DNA of 64,000 bases, from NCBI GenBank assembly GCA_030248135.1, contig JASANC010001870.1:1-64000 (forward strand), read 5' to 3'. Under the pieces are notes generated by a model. That model made no database searches, was not told the DNA's origin, and saw nothing but the letters and a program-made list of their open reading frames with translations. Position numbers and translations under genes: made by a program. Shown here one piece after another: positions 1-12,238 of the stretch (position 1 is its first letter; every line of letters begins with the position of its first letter). The stretch comes from Theristus sp. LFF4_11. Lineage: Eukaryota; Nematoda; Chromadorea; Monhysterida; Xyalidae.

Positions 1-148
1 TTCTTGTTGCTGCTGCTGAAAAACTGTTATTTATGTTTTTCATTTAGCAGCGGGTGTTATGTGAGTGAGCTGCGCTGCATCTGCATCTGCAAATAAAGCA
101 ACAAGCGCTCAAGCGGCATGTCGTGAAACGACGGGTCGCTCGCAGAGC

Positions 149-3100
149 ATGATCCTGTTTGCGTGGTCTCTGGTGCTTTCTGCGGTGCAGTACGCACGTC
201 GTCAGCGGCTTGCCTCATTGTTGTCCCGCTATTTTGCTCAGTTGGACGCAGCCGTCGATGGCAATTTCATCGAAGATCGCCAAAGTTTGGTGCTGCGGCG
301 GCTGCAGACGGTGTCCACGAACTCAGCGCTCCGATCAAAGATGATGTCTGATCCGTGCGCGTTGAACTCGAGCGCTGCCATTCTCTACCGCGGCGACGAC
401 TTCGAAGTCAACACCGCATTTCGAGTCATTCTCTTTTACTTTGACCGTTTTCCACTTTCACTGAGCGCCAGGAAAAGTGGTGATTGGTTTGTTGCAGCCG
501 GAGTTGCGTCTGAGCGACTGGTGTGTGACGGCGAGGTGGCGTTGTGCGGCTGGTGAGCGTCCGTGTGCAGGTGCGTGCAACTGGTGTGACCGGGCGCGCA
601 GGTTGCACTTTGTTGCCGTCGTCGATCGTCAGCCGGTCGTCATCGAACGGGCCGATCTGCAGGCAGCTGATTTTGTTTTGGTGCGTTCGCGTTCGATTCT
701 CCGTGGCTTCTCGAGACACTCATCAAGTGGTGTGCAGCTGTCAGTTTAACTTTCCAGTGCTCTTGTTGGTAACAGTTTAGTTTGCTGTTTGCGGTTTCCG
801 CAGGCCAGGTGGAAGCATACCGCGGCGGTGTCCCCTCGTCATAGCGACGAGTAGAGCGTAATTTGAGCGTGTCTGTGTCAGGTGAACGAGCTCTGCGACG
901 AGCTTGCGATGCGCCGTGGCAACGAGGATGCCTGTGTCGAAGTGTTGTTTTCGTGTCGACGTGACACGTTCACCGAATTGGCATCGTTTTGGGCTGACCA
1001 GTTGCTGCGCTACAAACGAATATTTACCATCAGCCGGTTGGAAAGTGAGCCGCATTTGTGATAATTGGCCAAAAAAAGGGAAAACCACCAAAAACACGCT
1101 CCATGTTTTTATTTTATTGTTTGCGCTCCGGTTTCGGAAACCCTAAGGTAAAATTTATTGATATCACAAACTTTATTCAAGATCAGCCAAATGGCATTAG
1201 GTCAAAGTCAAACCAGGCCCGGTCTGAGCAGTCTCGTACTCTCGTCATATTTCAGAAACTGTCGGAGCGGGCCCAAACACAAAATCAAATGGGTTTCATT
1301 CAAGATTTAATGAATAATTTTTGAAAAATAGTGTTATTTTGTGCTAGGGTTTGAACTGTTTTTGGTGTATTTTTATTCTCCGATTGAATTTGCTTGTTTT
1401 CTTGTTTCTCAATACATCAGTTTCCAGAGAATGTTTTGCCCTTTTTAGCAGTGTTCGTAAATGACGAGTTTGCGGCGCACTTGTTGCAACCGAAGGCACC
1501 AGCGAGCACACCGTGTGACAGTGCCCGCGACGTCGTCGGTTCGTCTGTTGAGTCTGCTGCTGCTGAGCGCGCGTTCATGGCTGACATCGTGGCAGCGCGC
1601 GGCCACGCAACGCTCAATGAACGCATCCTGGATGATCTGCGCTGCCCACATCCACTGCAAGCTGCTTCTGCTCACTCACCGCCGTCTGGTTGGTTTTTCA
1701 ATGAACCAGGCAAGCTCAGAGGAGTTAGGCATTCGTTTTCTGTTTTAGAATAGAACAGTATCAAAAGTATTCAAAAGTATCAGTTGAATGGTGTGTAGTG
1801 TTTTTTTGCTGTTGATTTTGCCCTGCACACTACAGAATGCCAATCGACAGCAGCAAGCTCAATCACGGTGGATGAGCCAGCAAGTTGGACAGACATGCCG
1901 CTGCAACGAGCGTCACTTGCAACAGCAGCATCACGAACATCACCTGAGCAAACAATACGGGGATTGATTGGTGCTGTGGCACACACCACAAATGTTGTGT
2001 CGCCGCTCAACGTTGTCGAAGAAACATGTTCACATGCTTCCACGTCCACTGAATGTCATTCCAGTCGACCAAACATTCAGCTTCACCAACGCGCAAACTC
2101 ACCAATTTCGCGATTGTTGAACGGTGCGGTGTTTTTCTCATTTTTGGCGTTGAGTTTTATTTGTGAAGTTTACAAGTTTCTTTTCTATCAGGTGAAAATC
2201 GATGCGTGCAGAAAGCGACTGTAGCGAGCGTGTCGCGTTGCGGCGACAGCACGGATGCACCAATGAACGCGTCATGCGCGATGAGTGCACCAGAAACGGG
2301 CACACGGACGCAAGCGACGATCTTGCTTGATGACACACAGGCTGCTGCTGCTGGCACAGCGGTCACCACAAGCGATCACACACGGTCGTGCTCAACGGCT
2401 GCCCCAACTGAACACGATGCACACCAGGGCATTCTGAAAGTGCACGTTGAGGCAGATTCGCCCAGTGGCGCCCGCGTGCGAGACCGCCACAGCAGCATCT
2501 GCAGAAGTTTGCCGCCGTCTGCGCCGTCTGCCTCATTTGGCCGTAGCAAACGCAACCGCACTGGCTCATTGGTACTGGCGTCGTCGTCACGTAATCATTA
2601 CGATTTTCATGGTGCGTTCTCAGTTTGAGTCTATGTGCAGATTCGAAGTGTAATCAAGAGTTGTTGGTGGGACACTCATGAATGGGCCACAGGGTCACCG
2701 ATTCACAGGCCAGTTTTACGATTTGCGTGTGCATGTTCAGCACGTCGCTGCTCAACATCTCTGTCACCGGCAGCGTCAATCAGCTCACTCAGCGGCACAG
2801 CGAGCTCGCCCGGCGAAGCAGCTGCGTTGATGCGTCGTTTCAGCCGTCGCCGTGCAAGCACCAGCGCACGTGACTCACAGCCGGCGCATCTGCGTGGCCC
2901 GAAGCCGCCGAATTTCCTTGTCTACACTGGTGACGACCAACATCTGGCCGACCGACTGATGACGGCTGTGGAGCGATGCGTGCGCCCGGCCTGCTACACG
3001 TTGTATCGATTGCCGTTGCAACAGCTGCGCACAGAGCCGTGGGCGAAGCAGACCGCTTGCTTGCTCGTTGCTGAAACCGGTCGGTGCACGTGCAATGCGA

Positions 3101-5734
3101 CACTGTGCAAGGACTGCTGCAGCTGATTGCTTGTGCAGTGCAGTGCACAATTAATGAACATGTTCTGTGCTTTGTTTTCGGTTGGCTCGTGAAAGATTGA
3201 TCTTCTTAATCTTAAATCGTGCTTTCCGGTCGCATATTGTTGTAACGTTTCAGGGAGCCTAGACGACCGGGCCTGGGCAGCACTGCAGTCGTACGTGCAG
3301 TCGGGCGGGTGCCTGTTGTTTCTCTGTCAGAACGCGCTGCTGGCTTCCCTGACGGACGCCAAGTCGTCACGGCAGCGTTCGCAACTGCTCAAGTGCGCCA
3401 CGTCATCGGTGGCACTGAATCACGAGTTTGATTCGTTCCTTCGGCGACTCGCAAAGCGACTCAAAAAGGCGGACATCAGCGAGGGCTTTGTGACACGCGA
3501 CACTGCCAGCGGGCACGCGATCAATGTTGTTGCGCGCAGGCACAATGGTCAGTGGCGCTCGCACTGTGGTCTGTTTTGACGGTAGTTTTTGCTTTGTCGG
3601 TTGTGGTGCTGTGGATTTAAAGTGACTTATTCATAAGTTTTCTTCTTCAACCGCAGGCAGTCCGTTGCTGCTGTGTGTGCAGAATGGCAGTGGCGAACAG
3701 CGTGCGACCGCAGTATTCACAGACGCATCCGTGGAGAGCATTGTGGCGCGCAGCAACAGTCTGCTCACGGACGCACTCTCCCGGATGGGCATACAACTCC
3801 GACCAACCGATGAGAGCACTGATGCTGCCGAAACGCTCACACCTGCCTATTTGCTGGTGGTTGGTGAAAGGCAACGTCCGCGTGGCTGTGCGGACACGGT
3901 TTTGCTTGCCGTTCGCGACACGGTGTAGCTGCGGTGCGGAGTATTCAAGTCTCGGTGTTCATACTCTTGCAGCTGCATCACGCGGCCATCCAGCCAACCA
4001 CGTGCAGATCAAGTTGTTCAATCGTAGTGCATCACAGTTCGTTTCCAGGACGCAGAGCACAGCGGATCAACGCCGCACGTCGACAGCGGCGTGTTTGGCG
4101 GCACGAGCATGGTGCCGTCGATTGTGAGCACCGTCAACAATGCGGCGCTCTCCATTGAGTTTGTGGCCGGCGGCAGCAGCAGCACGAGCGTCGCAGTCGC
4201 CAGCGAACGTCTGCTGCCCGTGCTCGTTGACTGCCGCCCAGACGAAGTGGTCGGCTTTCACGGCGCGCAGTACTGGCGCCATTTGACCACGCACGCACTC
4301 GGCCGTCGTGTGCTGTTCGTGCCGGTGGTCACGTCGACCATGGATGTCATGCAGACGTGCGCTAAGCAATGCGTTTCCATGGCGCCCAACATTTCAGTGC
4401 ACGTATCATTCTACCGTGTTGGCATTTCAGACTGCTCTCGGCGTCGGACACCACTGAAATCAGCAAGACGGTTGTCATTGCGGCGCAGCAGCTGAAAGGC
4501 AAAGGTAAATGTTGGTGGCGTTCATGGCGGATTCGTGTTGCCCCTCGCAACTGTATGCAGTTGTGCAGGTCGATCGAGCAACCGCTGGTTGTCGCCGCGT
4601 GGCTGTGCGATGTTCTCGATTGCACAGTGCTACCCACTGCAATCGCACCTTGGCCGTGCACCTGGCTTCGTTCAGCATTTGGTCGCTGTTGCTGCTTGCG
4701 ACGCGTTGTGCTCAGTCAACGGCTATCAGGTCTCCTGTTTCATTGTGTGCTCGCTTTGCTTATTCTGTTTCGATGCATTACTGCCAACAGTGACCGTTTT
4801 ATTGTGCAGGACACTCCATTACGCATAAAATGGCCGAACGACATTTACTTCGGCCGAGAGCACAAACTGGGCGGCGTGCTCGTGCAGTGCAGTGTGTTCC
4901 GCGAGCAGCTGCGATGTGTGATCGGTATGCGCAACAGCACTGGCCATTTGGTTGTTTTTGCTTCCGCCGGATATTGCGAACGCAAGTTGTGCGTTTTTTA
5001 GGCTGTGGCTTAAATGTGAGCAACTCGCAGCCGACTGTTTGCGTGAACGATCTGCTGCCAGACGATCTCGCGCCAATGAACGTCGAACAGGTTGGTCGTA
5101 GTCGTTTCAGACCTGTTTCTGCCAACTGGTGATTGGTTTTTCAAGGGAGGACCATCGCATAACACAGACATTTGAATTTCGCGCGCGCATAATGTAAAGC
5201 CGGTTTGAAACGCAGCTTGCCAATTTAGATTGCGAATTGAGTGTAATGATCACGGTGTGTTGCAGGTGATTGCACTGATCCTCAGTAAACTTGAGCACTT
5301 GGCTGAGTTGTTTCAAACGCGGGGCGCTGCAGCCATACTGCCGACGTACTACCAATACTGGCTGCACAGGTGCGCACAGATACGCCAATACGCTACGAAC
5401 CTGCTCCTTTCGCACCAACAGTATATTGTGCGCAGTTAACTGATTGGCTGCTATTATCTAGGTGGGCGCACTGATTGTGCCAAAAAGCACGCCAGACCGA
5501 AATGCTAGAATGCAGAGAGGTTTGTGAAGCTTGATCGCACTGTCATTACACACAACGCATTACTGCAGTCGTGAAGAAGTGACGCTGGCCGAAGGCAACG
5601 AGCAAACTGTGATCAGGGGGCTGGACGCGCACGGCTATTTGCAAGTCCGCAGCAAAAAGACTGGCAAACTGATGTCACTGCATCCGGACGGAAATTCGTT
5701 CGACATCATGCACAATCTGATACGCGCCAAATGA
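149..5734 (+). CDS. HLCS: Holocarboxylase synthetase (biotin-protein ligase), 16 inferred exons
   Basis: Attaches biotin to carboxylases via biotinyl-AMP. Joining exons in phase gives about 1176 residues, in the size range of long invertebrate ligases. Inferred exons: 149-552, 602-680, 882-1044, 1428-1688, 1836-2123, 2192-2611, 2741-3079, 3254-3547, 3657-3922, 4049-4356, 4431-4504, 4569-4729, 4810-4924, 5002-5090, 5266-5369, 5569-5734. The catalytic core is unmistakable: an ATP/biotin loop around 4500 and 4569 (KGKG then GRSSNRWLSP), IKWPNDIYFG at about 4825, a GCGLNVSN strand at 5002, and a C-terminal cap ending HPDGNSFDIMHNLIRAK. The exon from 2741 carries the metazoan linker opening KPPNFLVYTGDDQHL; 1836-2860 is Ser/Thr/Ala-rich and probably disordered. 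The first four exons, starting with a hydrophobic N-terminus (MILFAWSLVLSAVQYARRQR), are assigned only by phase continuity and could be a separate gene. The gene is convergent with CLPTM1L. Confidence 0.88.
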
Positions 5735-6281
5735 GCTTCGTTGGTGTGGTGGTCTGGACATAGCTTGCTTGTTATAAACTGATATTACAACACTGACAGA
5801 TTTTTCGCGATGTTAGGTTTAATAGGTTGTTTATTATTGTTATTATTACAGTTTTATTATATCATACTGCTACTGTACGCATCACATTCCAACATTAACC
5901 GAGATTTATGACGGGTCCACCAAGTGATACATAATAAATACAAACGATACAAAAGCAAAAGCAATACAAGTGCAAATAAAACACTGAAAAATCCATACAG
6001 AAAGCGCAATGACGGTACCGGTTAGTTGGCCGTTAGCAGCAATTTTGCAATAACAGAAATCCGATCACAGCTTTTGTTTGTGTGTGGATGAGCTATTTGA
6101 TATGGTACTGCATACTTTTAAACACAAAATACAGTCGGAATTAAATTCGTTATCATCATATTTGTCTGTCAAGCAGTTGGAATAAAGTTTTTTAAAGTTA
6201 AACAATTCAGCGTCAAACTTCAAGTAATTAGCAACAAGTAAAAAACCTGCTGTAAAAAACCAGCGATGCAACAAAAACCGG
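5735..6281. other. Convergent 3' intergenic region, HLCS / CLPTM1L
   Basis: This 547-bp AT-rich stretch holds the two 3' ends. An AATAAA-like hexamer near 5932 lies about 200 bp past the HLCS stop. On the minus strand TTTATT-type signals occur around 5830-5860. No coding exon is seen. Confidence 0.5.
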
Positions 6282-9200
6282 CTACTGATGTTTCTTGCGT
6301 TTGTGAGCGTCCGCTTTCGAGTTGGATTTCGCGTTTGCCGCCGGTTGGCCGTTGGCTTGAGCGAGCAGTTCTGCTTTGTCGTCCTGCCGGAACGACTGTC
6401 CAAACTCATTCACCCTGTTCTTGTCGACCGGATACAAGTAGCGCTGATAGAGATATATGAGGAAGACGATGTCGTCGCGGAAACAGGCGACACGGTGCGC
6501 CGTCGGCATGGTGATGATGAAGGCGAAGAGGTCGTCGATGAACGTGTTGAACGCTTTGTAGGTGAACGCACGCCACGGCAGGTGCGCCACCGACTGCAGT
6601 TTGTAGTTGACGAACAGCTGCGGCAGCATGAACAGAAAGCCGAACGCGTAGACGCCGTTCGCGAGCGACTGAATCAGCCAGGACGCCCACGACTTGTGCG
6701 GCACGTACCTGCGTGCGTTGCGCTTGTGCTCTGCTTGCTCGTGTACACACGCAGCCGCATGCGTTGCTCACAACGGTTCTCAAATACGTGCTGCTCATAG
6801 CTTGCTGAAACCGGTTTTTTTAATCCGGCGAATACAACCGGTTTTTTTTTCGTGAAAAAAACGGGTACCAAAAAAAATTCTAGCGCTTGAATCCAGACGG
6901 AACAATTGGGTATTTCGGTTTGAAAAACAGTTTTTGAGCAAAATTTTCCATCAAAACCGAAAAAAAGCCGGCGCTGCTTCCACTCCACACAAAAATAAAC
7001 GACACGAAACAACGGATAAGGTCCGAGAAGAGGCACAAACAGAAATCAAAATCAAACGAATTGTCAAGATGAAATAAAAAATGAAAAAAAAAGATTCACT
7101 GTCTCTCTGCAAATTGGGTTTTAGGCGCAGTCGGAAACATCGCTTATTTGAAAAATTAGAACAAACTTCGCCTTAAAAATTTTGTAAACTTGAAAAACAG
7201 TTTTTTCAAAAACTTAAAAACGGTTTTTTCAGTTTTTCTCCAAGGAACAACATGTGTCTCGGGGAACAACCCGTTTTTTTATGGACGGTAAAAAAACGGC
7301 GTTTCTTCCGATTGCGCACCCTATGTGCTCACGCTTGCATGCATGTGCCCGACTTGCTTGTTGGACTCGATTCCTTGTGCACTTGTCCGCACGCCGAATA
7401 AAACGGAACAGAATGTTTGCACGTATAAATTACTTTGTACTCAAAGCCTGCCTGACACCTAAACGTTTGTTTTTTTGTGCGAGCGCCTGCCAACTAACTC
7501 ACAATAGACTGTACACAGCGCCGGCGAGACACAACGGTGCCAGTATGAAGGCCAAGTAATGCATGCCGGTCGAGTCGAATGCGTCCGTCTCTTCTTCGGC
7601 GACCGTGCGCACGCCGCAGTACACGCGAGGGCCACCACCAGAAACGACGATTTGCACCTGCGCGCGTTTTGGTGAAAAATAACACGCCCCCATGCCACTA
7701 TTGCGAATTTATTCAAACGTGTCCAGACTAAAATGACGTCATTTACTTTAAAAACGCCCGTTTGTCAAAGTACAGGCACTAAAATTAAAATGTCAGTTTG
7801 GTGTGACTGATTCGACATTCACCATTTGTTTACGGGAAAAAATCGGCTAAACGGAAAGTTTGGCTTGCTGTGAACGGCAAGCGCATGCTTGGCGGCACAT
7901 GACGTCATTTCAGTGGGACACGTTTAAAAAAATAAGTCATACTAATGCTGTTGCAGACTGGCAAGCAAAACGAAATTGAATGCTTAGCGCTTACGCTCAA
8001 ACTGCAAAACATTAAAATTTGTGCATACAGGCATTTGAATCGAGCTGGGTGGGATGAAATCAGTGAACCGATTTCAACAGCAGTCAAACAGCTGATTGCC
8101 TATAATTTCCAGTCTGACCGTGTACACTATAAAACAAAGCTGAAGTGAAACACAAACTTTGAACGCCTTCAGCAGTTTCCAGAACTCAATGAGCGTGCCA
8201 ACAATGCACGGCACGAGCACAAGCAGTGACGTTTGCTCGTCGAACAAATAGACGCATATGACCGTTTGACTGGAGCAGCGCCAGAGCAGCGTGCGCGTCG
8301 AGACGCCGACCATGTCACGGCGGTCGCGCCAGAACGCGATGTCGTTCTGCAATCGCTTGCGAACAAACACTACGCAGACATGAACCTGCCCCACGGTAGT
8401 TCAGGCCAGGGCTGCGTTGTCAAAGCTCACTAGTCCCGTCGTGGTGGTGCTGTCGTACCACTGAGAGCATGAATATATTCATCAGCATCAGACAACGAAT
8501 CTCAGTTTTCTCACATCACATCGAAGAGCAACCATTGGTGAATCAGTTTACATGCAAATATGGAGAACTCTGATGGTTCATGACTTTATTCAGGCACTCA
8601 ATGATGCAGCTACTAAACGGGCCTCAGGCACACCCAGCACAGTAATCAAAAGTAGTTCGCTTTTAATACAAACCTTGAACGCGAGAATGTCGAATATCAA
8701 GTGCAACGTTGTGACGAACAGCGTCACAGCGAGCAAATAGAAGCTCGTGTCAACGAAGACGCCCTTGACTTCGTCCCAGTCTTTGTCGCTGAAGCCAAGC
8801 TGCTTCAGTGTGCCCGCGGTGCGTTCGTACATTTGGTGCATGCGCAGTGTGCCGATGCCGAGCGATGCGTACTTGACGGTCATGTTCACTGTCTCTGTGG
8901 ACTGCTCAACCTGCAATTCAAAATACACCGCTTCACTTGAAACAATAGCCATCGTTAAATTCTTGAAAGAAGCGTTACCGCAATGAGCTCCTTCAAACGG
9001 AAACTGAGCTCGTCGATGCATATGATGGGATAGTAGCGCTCTCTACGATCAATACGAATCAGGTGCAGCAGATCAGTTGGCACCTGAATCAACAGATAAA
9101 CACATCACAACAACTGAAACAAACAAATAAGCGTGAATGATGCAACATTGTGATCGACTGAGACCAACATCATTGCGGAAGAACTTGAACGCAGAGCCGA

Positions 9201-10210
9201 CACCTGCGATCGGAATCACCGTTCGCAGATGCGTGATCGACACATTCTTGGTTGCTGTCTTTGCCTCCGACTGATCTGTTGTATTTCTGCAACAATCGGC
9301 TGTCTTTGTTTGCGGTTTATTTGTTCAAATGCAAACTCTGCTGTGGCCTCGTGTAGCCTTGTCACCCTCGTGGCCAGGTGGTAGCGCGTTAGATTATTGC
9401 TGTGCGTTCGGGGGATCGAGCCCCGCCGAGGGGACTTAATGACAAAGAAAACTCGATGAGAACCCTACTCGACGGCCCGTACGCTTTTCTGGGTTAAAAA
9501 ACATCGCCTAACATGCCCAACAACAACATCAATAGACGGTGACGGCGTTCATGAAAGGTTCAGCAAGTGTGTGCCTCCATGCCATCCACTATCGAGTTAG
9601 CATATAATCGCGATGTACTCGCCTGGCAGCAGCAATCAATTCGAACGTGGATGGATCGCGCAGTTTGTGCACGGTGATCGGCAGGGCGTCTTGCCCCGCT
9701 AGCCTGCTCTGCAGATCGGCGCCGCCGGCCGTCGCAGGTGCGTGGTTTGGCATCAGCGCCAGCCACGCATACAACGAGCCATTGTGGCGTGTCGCACGGC
9801 TGACGTGCACCTGCACTTCTCTCTGCCACTCGATCGCCGTCAAATCAAAGTCGTTCTCCAATAAGACCACCTTTGGATCACTGTCCCATTTTGAAGGCGA
9901 CAATAGCAGGCGAAGCTGAAACGACCGACAAAAAAGTCGTCCCAACTTTGAAAAAAAAATCACATTCACTATTCACACAAGATTTTTGTATGAGAAAGTA
10001 TGAGCAAAAAAAGCGAACACTGAGCCACACCTGAAATTTGGAGTACTTGCCGTCACTGTCAACAAGAGCTGGCAGAAGACACTTCGATTCGGACGGATCA
10101 CACTCCGGTGGAAAATACAACGTGTACAGATTGACGATTGAATTTGTGTTGTACAGCAAAAAGGCAAGCCCAGCCAATGTCCACAAACTCGGAAACCACG
10201 ACGGGAACAT
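6282..10210 (-). CDS. CLPTM1L: CLPTM1L, cleft lip and palate transmembrane 1-like protein
   Basis: Polytopic ER membrane protein of the CLPTM1 family; vertebrate CLPTM1L is reported to scramble glucosaminyl-phosphatidylinositol for GPI-anchor synthesis. Inferred exons on the minus strand: 10210-10031, 9915-9623, 9286-about 9168, 9083-8979, 8910-8674, 8346-8158, 7657-7503, 6708-6282. The protein opens with a hydrophobic signal/TM segment, then a lumenal domain. Diagnostic stretches include DEVKGVFVDTSFYLLAVTLF (about 8760), DEQTSLLVLVP (about 8220), GVYAFGFLFMLPQLFVNYKL and AFTYKAFNTFIDDLFAFIIT (6500-6660), and YPVDKNRVNEFG near the end. The ITMPTAHR and FRDD segments favour CLPTM1L over CLPTM1. 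The tail is basic (HKRKKHQ). Reading frame requires a GC-AG intron after exon 2 (donor AG|GCGAGT at 9622). Introns carry a SINE and a CRE-bearing MITE. Confidence 0.92.
6790..7310. repeat. Degenerate ccggttttt-type repeat in a CLPTM1L intron
   Basis: Within the 794-bp intron between the last two CLPTM1L exons, runs of ACCGGTTTTTT type occur at both ends and the interior is A-rich. The motif is the same as in the better-preserved hAT-like copies at 18692-19491 and 29155-29479. Clear termini or a target duplication were not found. Confidence 0.4.
7712..7932. mobile_element. TA-flanked MITE with CRE palindrome in each end (copy 1)
   Basis: A 221-bp element flanked by TA on both sides, inside a CLPTM1L intron. 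Left end TTCAAACGTGTCCAGACTAA continues into ATGACGTCAT. The right end read inversely is TTTTTTTAAACGTGTCCCAC, again followed by ATGACGTCAT. A near-identical copy lies at 44252-44465 and a divergent one at 44609-44755. No coding capacity. The TA flanks suggest Tc1/mariner-type mobilisation (inference). Confidence 0.8.
9365..9513 (+). mobile_element. tRNA-derived SINE (copy 1)
   Basis: The head folds as a degenerate tRNA: CCCTCG at 9365 pairs with CGAGGG near 9433, an A-box-like TGGCCAGGTGGTAGCGCG follows, and the T-arm contains GGGGATCGAGCCCC, matching the Pol III B box (GWTCRANNC). A tRNA-unrelated tail runs through ACTCGATGAGAACC to about 9513. The same body recurs at 35190-35338, which makes a dispersed SINE more likely than a single tRNA gene. 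It sits in a CLPTM1L intron, opposite to the gene. Confidence 0.72.
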
Positions 10211-10374
10211 TTATCGGTTTCAGCTTTTATTGACTTGAGAGTTCCGAAATAATGGGTTAAATTTCGTTTAAAAAATCAACATTTCAAAGCATTTAAACAA
10301 ATCAAAAAAAAATTGTATCAACATCAGAAACATGTTTGCAACATGGCTGATGCTGAAGTCTGAAGAGGCCGAGC

Positions 10375-11122
10375 TAGAGATGTAAAGGTCAAAAAAAAAT
10401 TTTTTTTTTAAATTTTTTTAAAAAAAAAAGTAAAAAAAATGAGCATTTTTTTTTTATTAAAAATTTTTGAAATTTTTTCTTTAATGTGCCCTGAAAATGC
10501 CGTTTTTGGCATAATTTTTCGAAAGTTCAACAAAAATTTTCTTGGACTTTACCTTGTCACTTGGTCTTCAACGCTGCAGGTGGTATTCTGGATTGATTTA
10601 TCGACTGTTTTCAGCCTTGGTGAGTGATGATCGACTCGCGCATTGAAGTACTTGAGCGTCGCAAAGGCTAGTTCAACAAATTCCGATGTCGCTAAGGTGA
10701 GATAGAAGCAGAGAACTCACATTTACGCATCGTTTTTCAGGATCTCGAAAGGTGGAAATTGCACTGTCTGCCACTGCAAGCGTAACTTCGTTGGTTGCTC
10801 GTTGCTGTTTCGCCTCGTGTCGTCAGCATGATCACACCGGTTTGTTGTGGAACTTGTTTCCATGTTATTTGAGGTGAATTGAGAGGCAAAACACGAGACG
10901 TGATGTCGTCGGTGGGAAAATGGGGTTGCCGAAACCAAGTCTGAAATTTTCACCCTCCTCCCATGTGAGTGGGGGGTCATATGGTAAGTCGGTGGCTCCT
11001 CAGATGGTGATATTCGGACTCCCTGAAAAATTCTGAACAACTTTCATTAAAAAAAAAAAAAATTTAAAATTTTTTTTTTTAAAGAAAAAAAATAGAAAAT
11101 TTTTTTTTTCTTGACATCTCTA
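10375..11122. mobile_element. hAT-like non-autonomous element with perfect 8-bp TSD
   Basis: A 748-bp element bounded by the direct repeat GGCCGAGC (10367-10374 and 11123-11130). Termini are TAGAGATGTAAAGG and its inverse TTGACATCTCTA. Subterminal regions are long A/T homopolymer tracts that mirror each other. An 8-bp target duplication with TAGAG-type ends is characteristic of the hAT superfamily. No transposase ORF is present. Its interior shares the sequence GGCATAATTTTT(C/T)GAAAGTTC with the inverted-repeat arms at 48.7 and 49.8 kb. Confidence 0.85.
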
Positions 11123-11130
11123 GGCCGAGC

Positions 11131-12238
11131 GAGACAGAGTAGTCGCTGGAGTTTTAAAAAACAAAAATCGTCATTTAATTTTTTATTGAATTTTGAAATT
11201 CAACGTTGTGTGTGTGTCAAAGTCCGCGTGCGCGTGCGTTTTAAAAAAAAGAAGCGCCGCCGCCAGAAGTCAAATCAATCGGTCCGAAGAACCACATTTG
11301 ATAAGCAACCGCCTCCCGAATGACTCCCGTATGGCGGAACTTTCCAGATTTTGTTTTGGTGATCTTATCTACCCCTTTTCCAATCCGATATGATGCATCT
11401 TCGTGCGTTTGACCCTGAAAACGCCAGTAATTATCCTCAATCTAACTAAAAAACAGGCTACTGGCTTAAATTCGATCAATTATTTATGATGACGACGCCA
11501 TGACCAGGGGTCGAGCGAGCCCGAGTTTTGGCGATTTCGCTTGGGGGCAACCCGAAATTTGGGGGGTCCGAGAGATGCCAAAAGTTCAAGGGTGGAGTAA
11601 AAATTGTTCAAATTCTTGCACATCTTTTGCAATCAAAATCTTGCAATCAAAATTTCTGCTCCGTTAATTATCTTCAATCATATGATTAGATCTAATTAGA
11701 GATCTATAGCATCTAATTTTTCCTCTCCATAGTTCCTCCAGACAACACCCATGCTTGCCCCGAATGGTCGAGACTGTGACAGCCGATTACTTGATTTTGC
11801 TTTTGTGTGCTCGTGTCCGTCAGTGATTCGCTCTGTGTACCGTACACAGTGTACGTGTGCTGCGATAGCCGTAATGACTTCTTACGATGTGGTTACTCGC
11901 AAACCAGTGATTCGACGAACATGTAACTTGCCAACCAAATGTTTGTGTGTTAGTTTTTTTCTCAATCAACAGTTTTCAGTTTCAGTCTGTCCGTCAGAGT
12001 AGGTTTTGTTTGGTTTTCTGGTGTCGTGTCGACACTGTGTCGTTGTGTCGTTGTGTTCGAGTGTTTTTTCGGTTGACGTTTTTTTCCTCAGTTCTGTTAA
12101 CAGTTTACTTAAAAACCGGACATTTTCATGTCATTTCCTTTTTTGATTTCACTTATTTTGAGGCATTCTGTTGTTGTGATGCATTTTCTCAGGTTTCATT
12201 TGAACGTGTGGCGGTTTTCTTTGATTTGCTTCCAAACA
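11131..12238. other. Intergenic, no gene recognised
   Basis: AT-rich sequence with a GT-repeat patch near 11205 and several short T-rich ORFs. None shows a family motif or convincing splice context. It lies in the gap upstream of both CLPTM1L and SNAPC3. Confidence 0.4.

Noticed and set aside
6288..6800. 170-codon plus-strand frame, Arg/Val-rich
   Set aside because: It is antisense to the conserved C-terminal CLPTM1L exon.
9365..9433. Possible functional tRNA gene
   Set aside because: The D-arm and anticodon loop are irregular and the body recurs elsewhere with a common tail, so a SINE is the better call; a tRNA search would decide.
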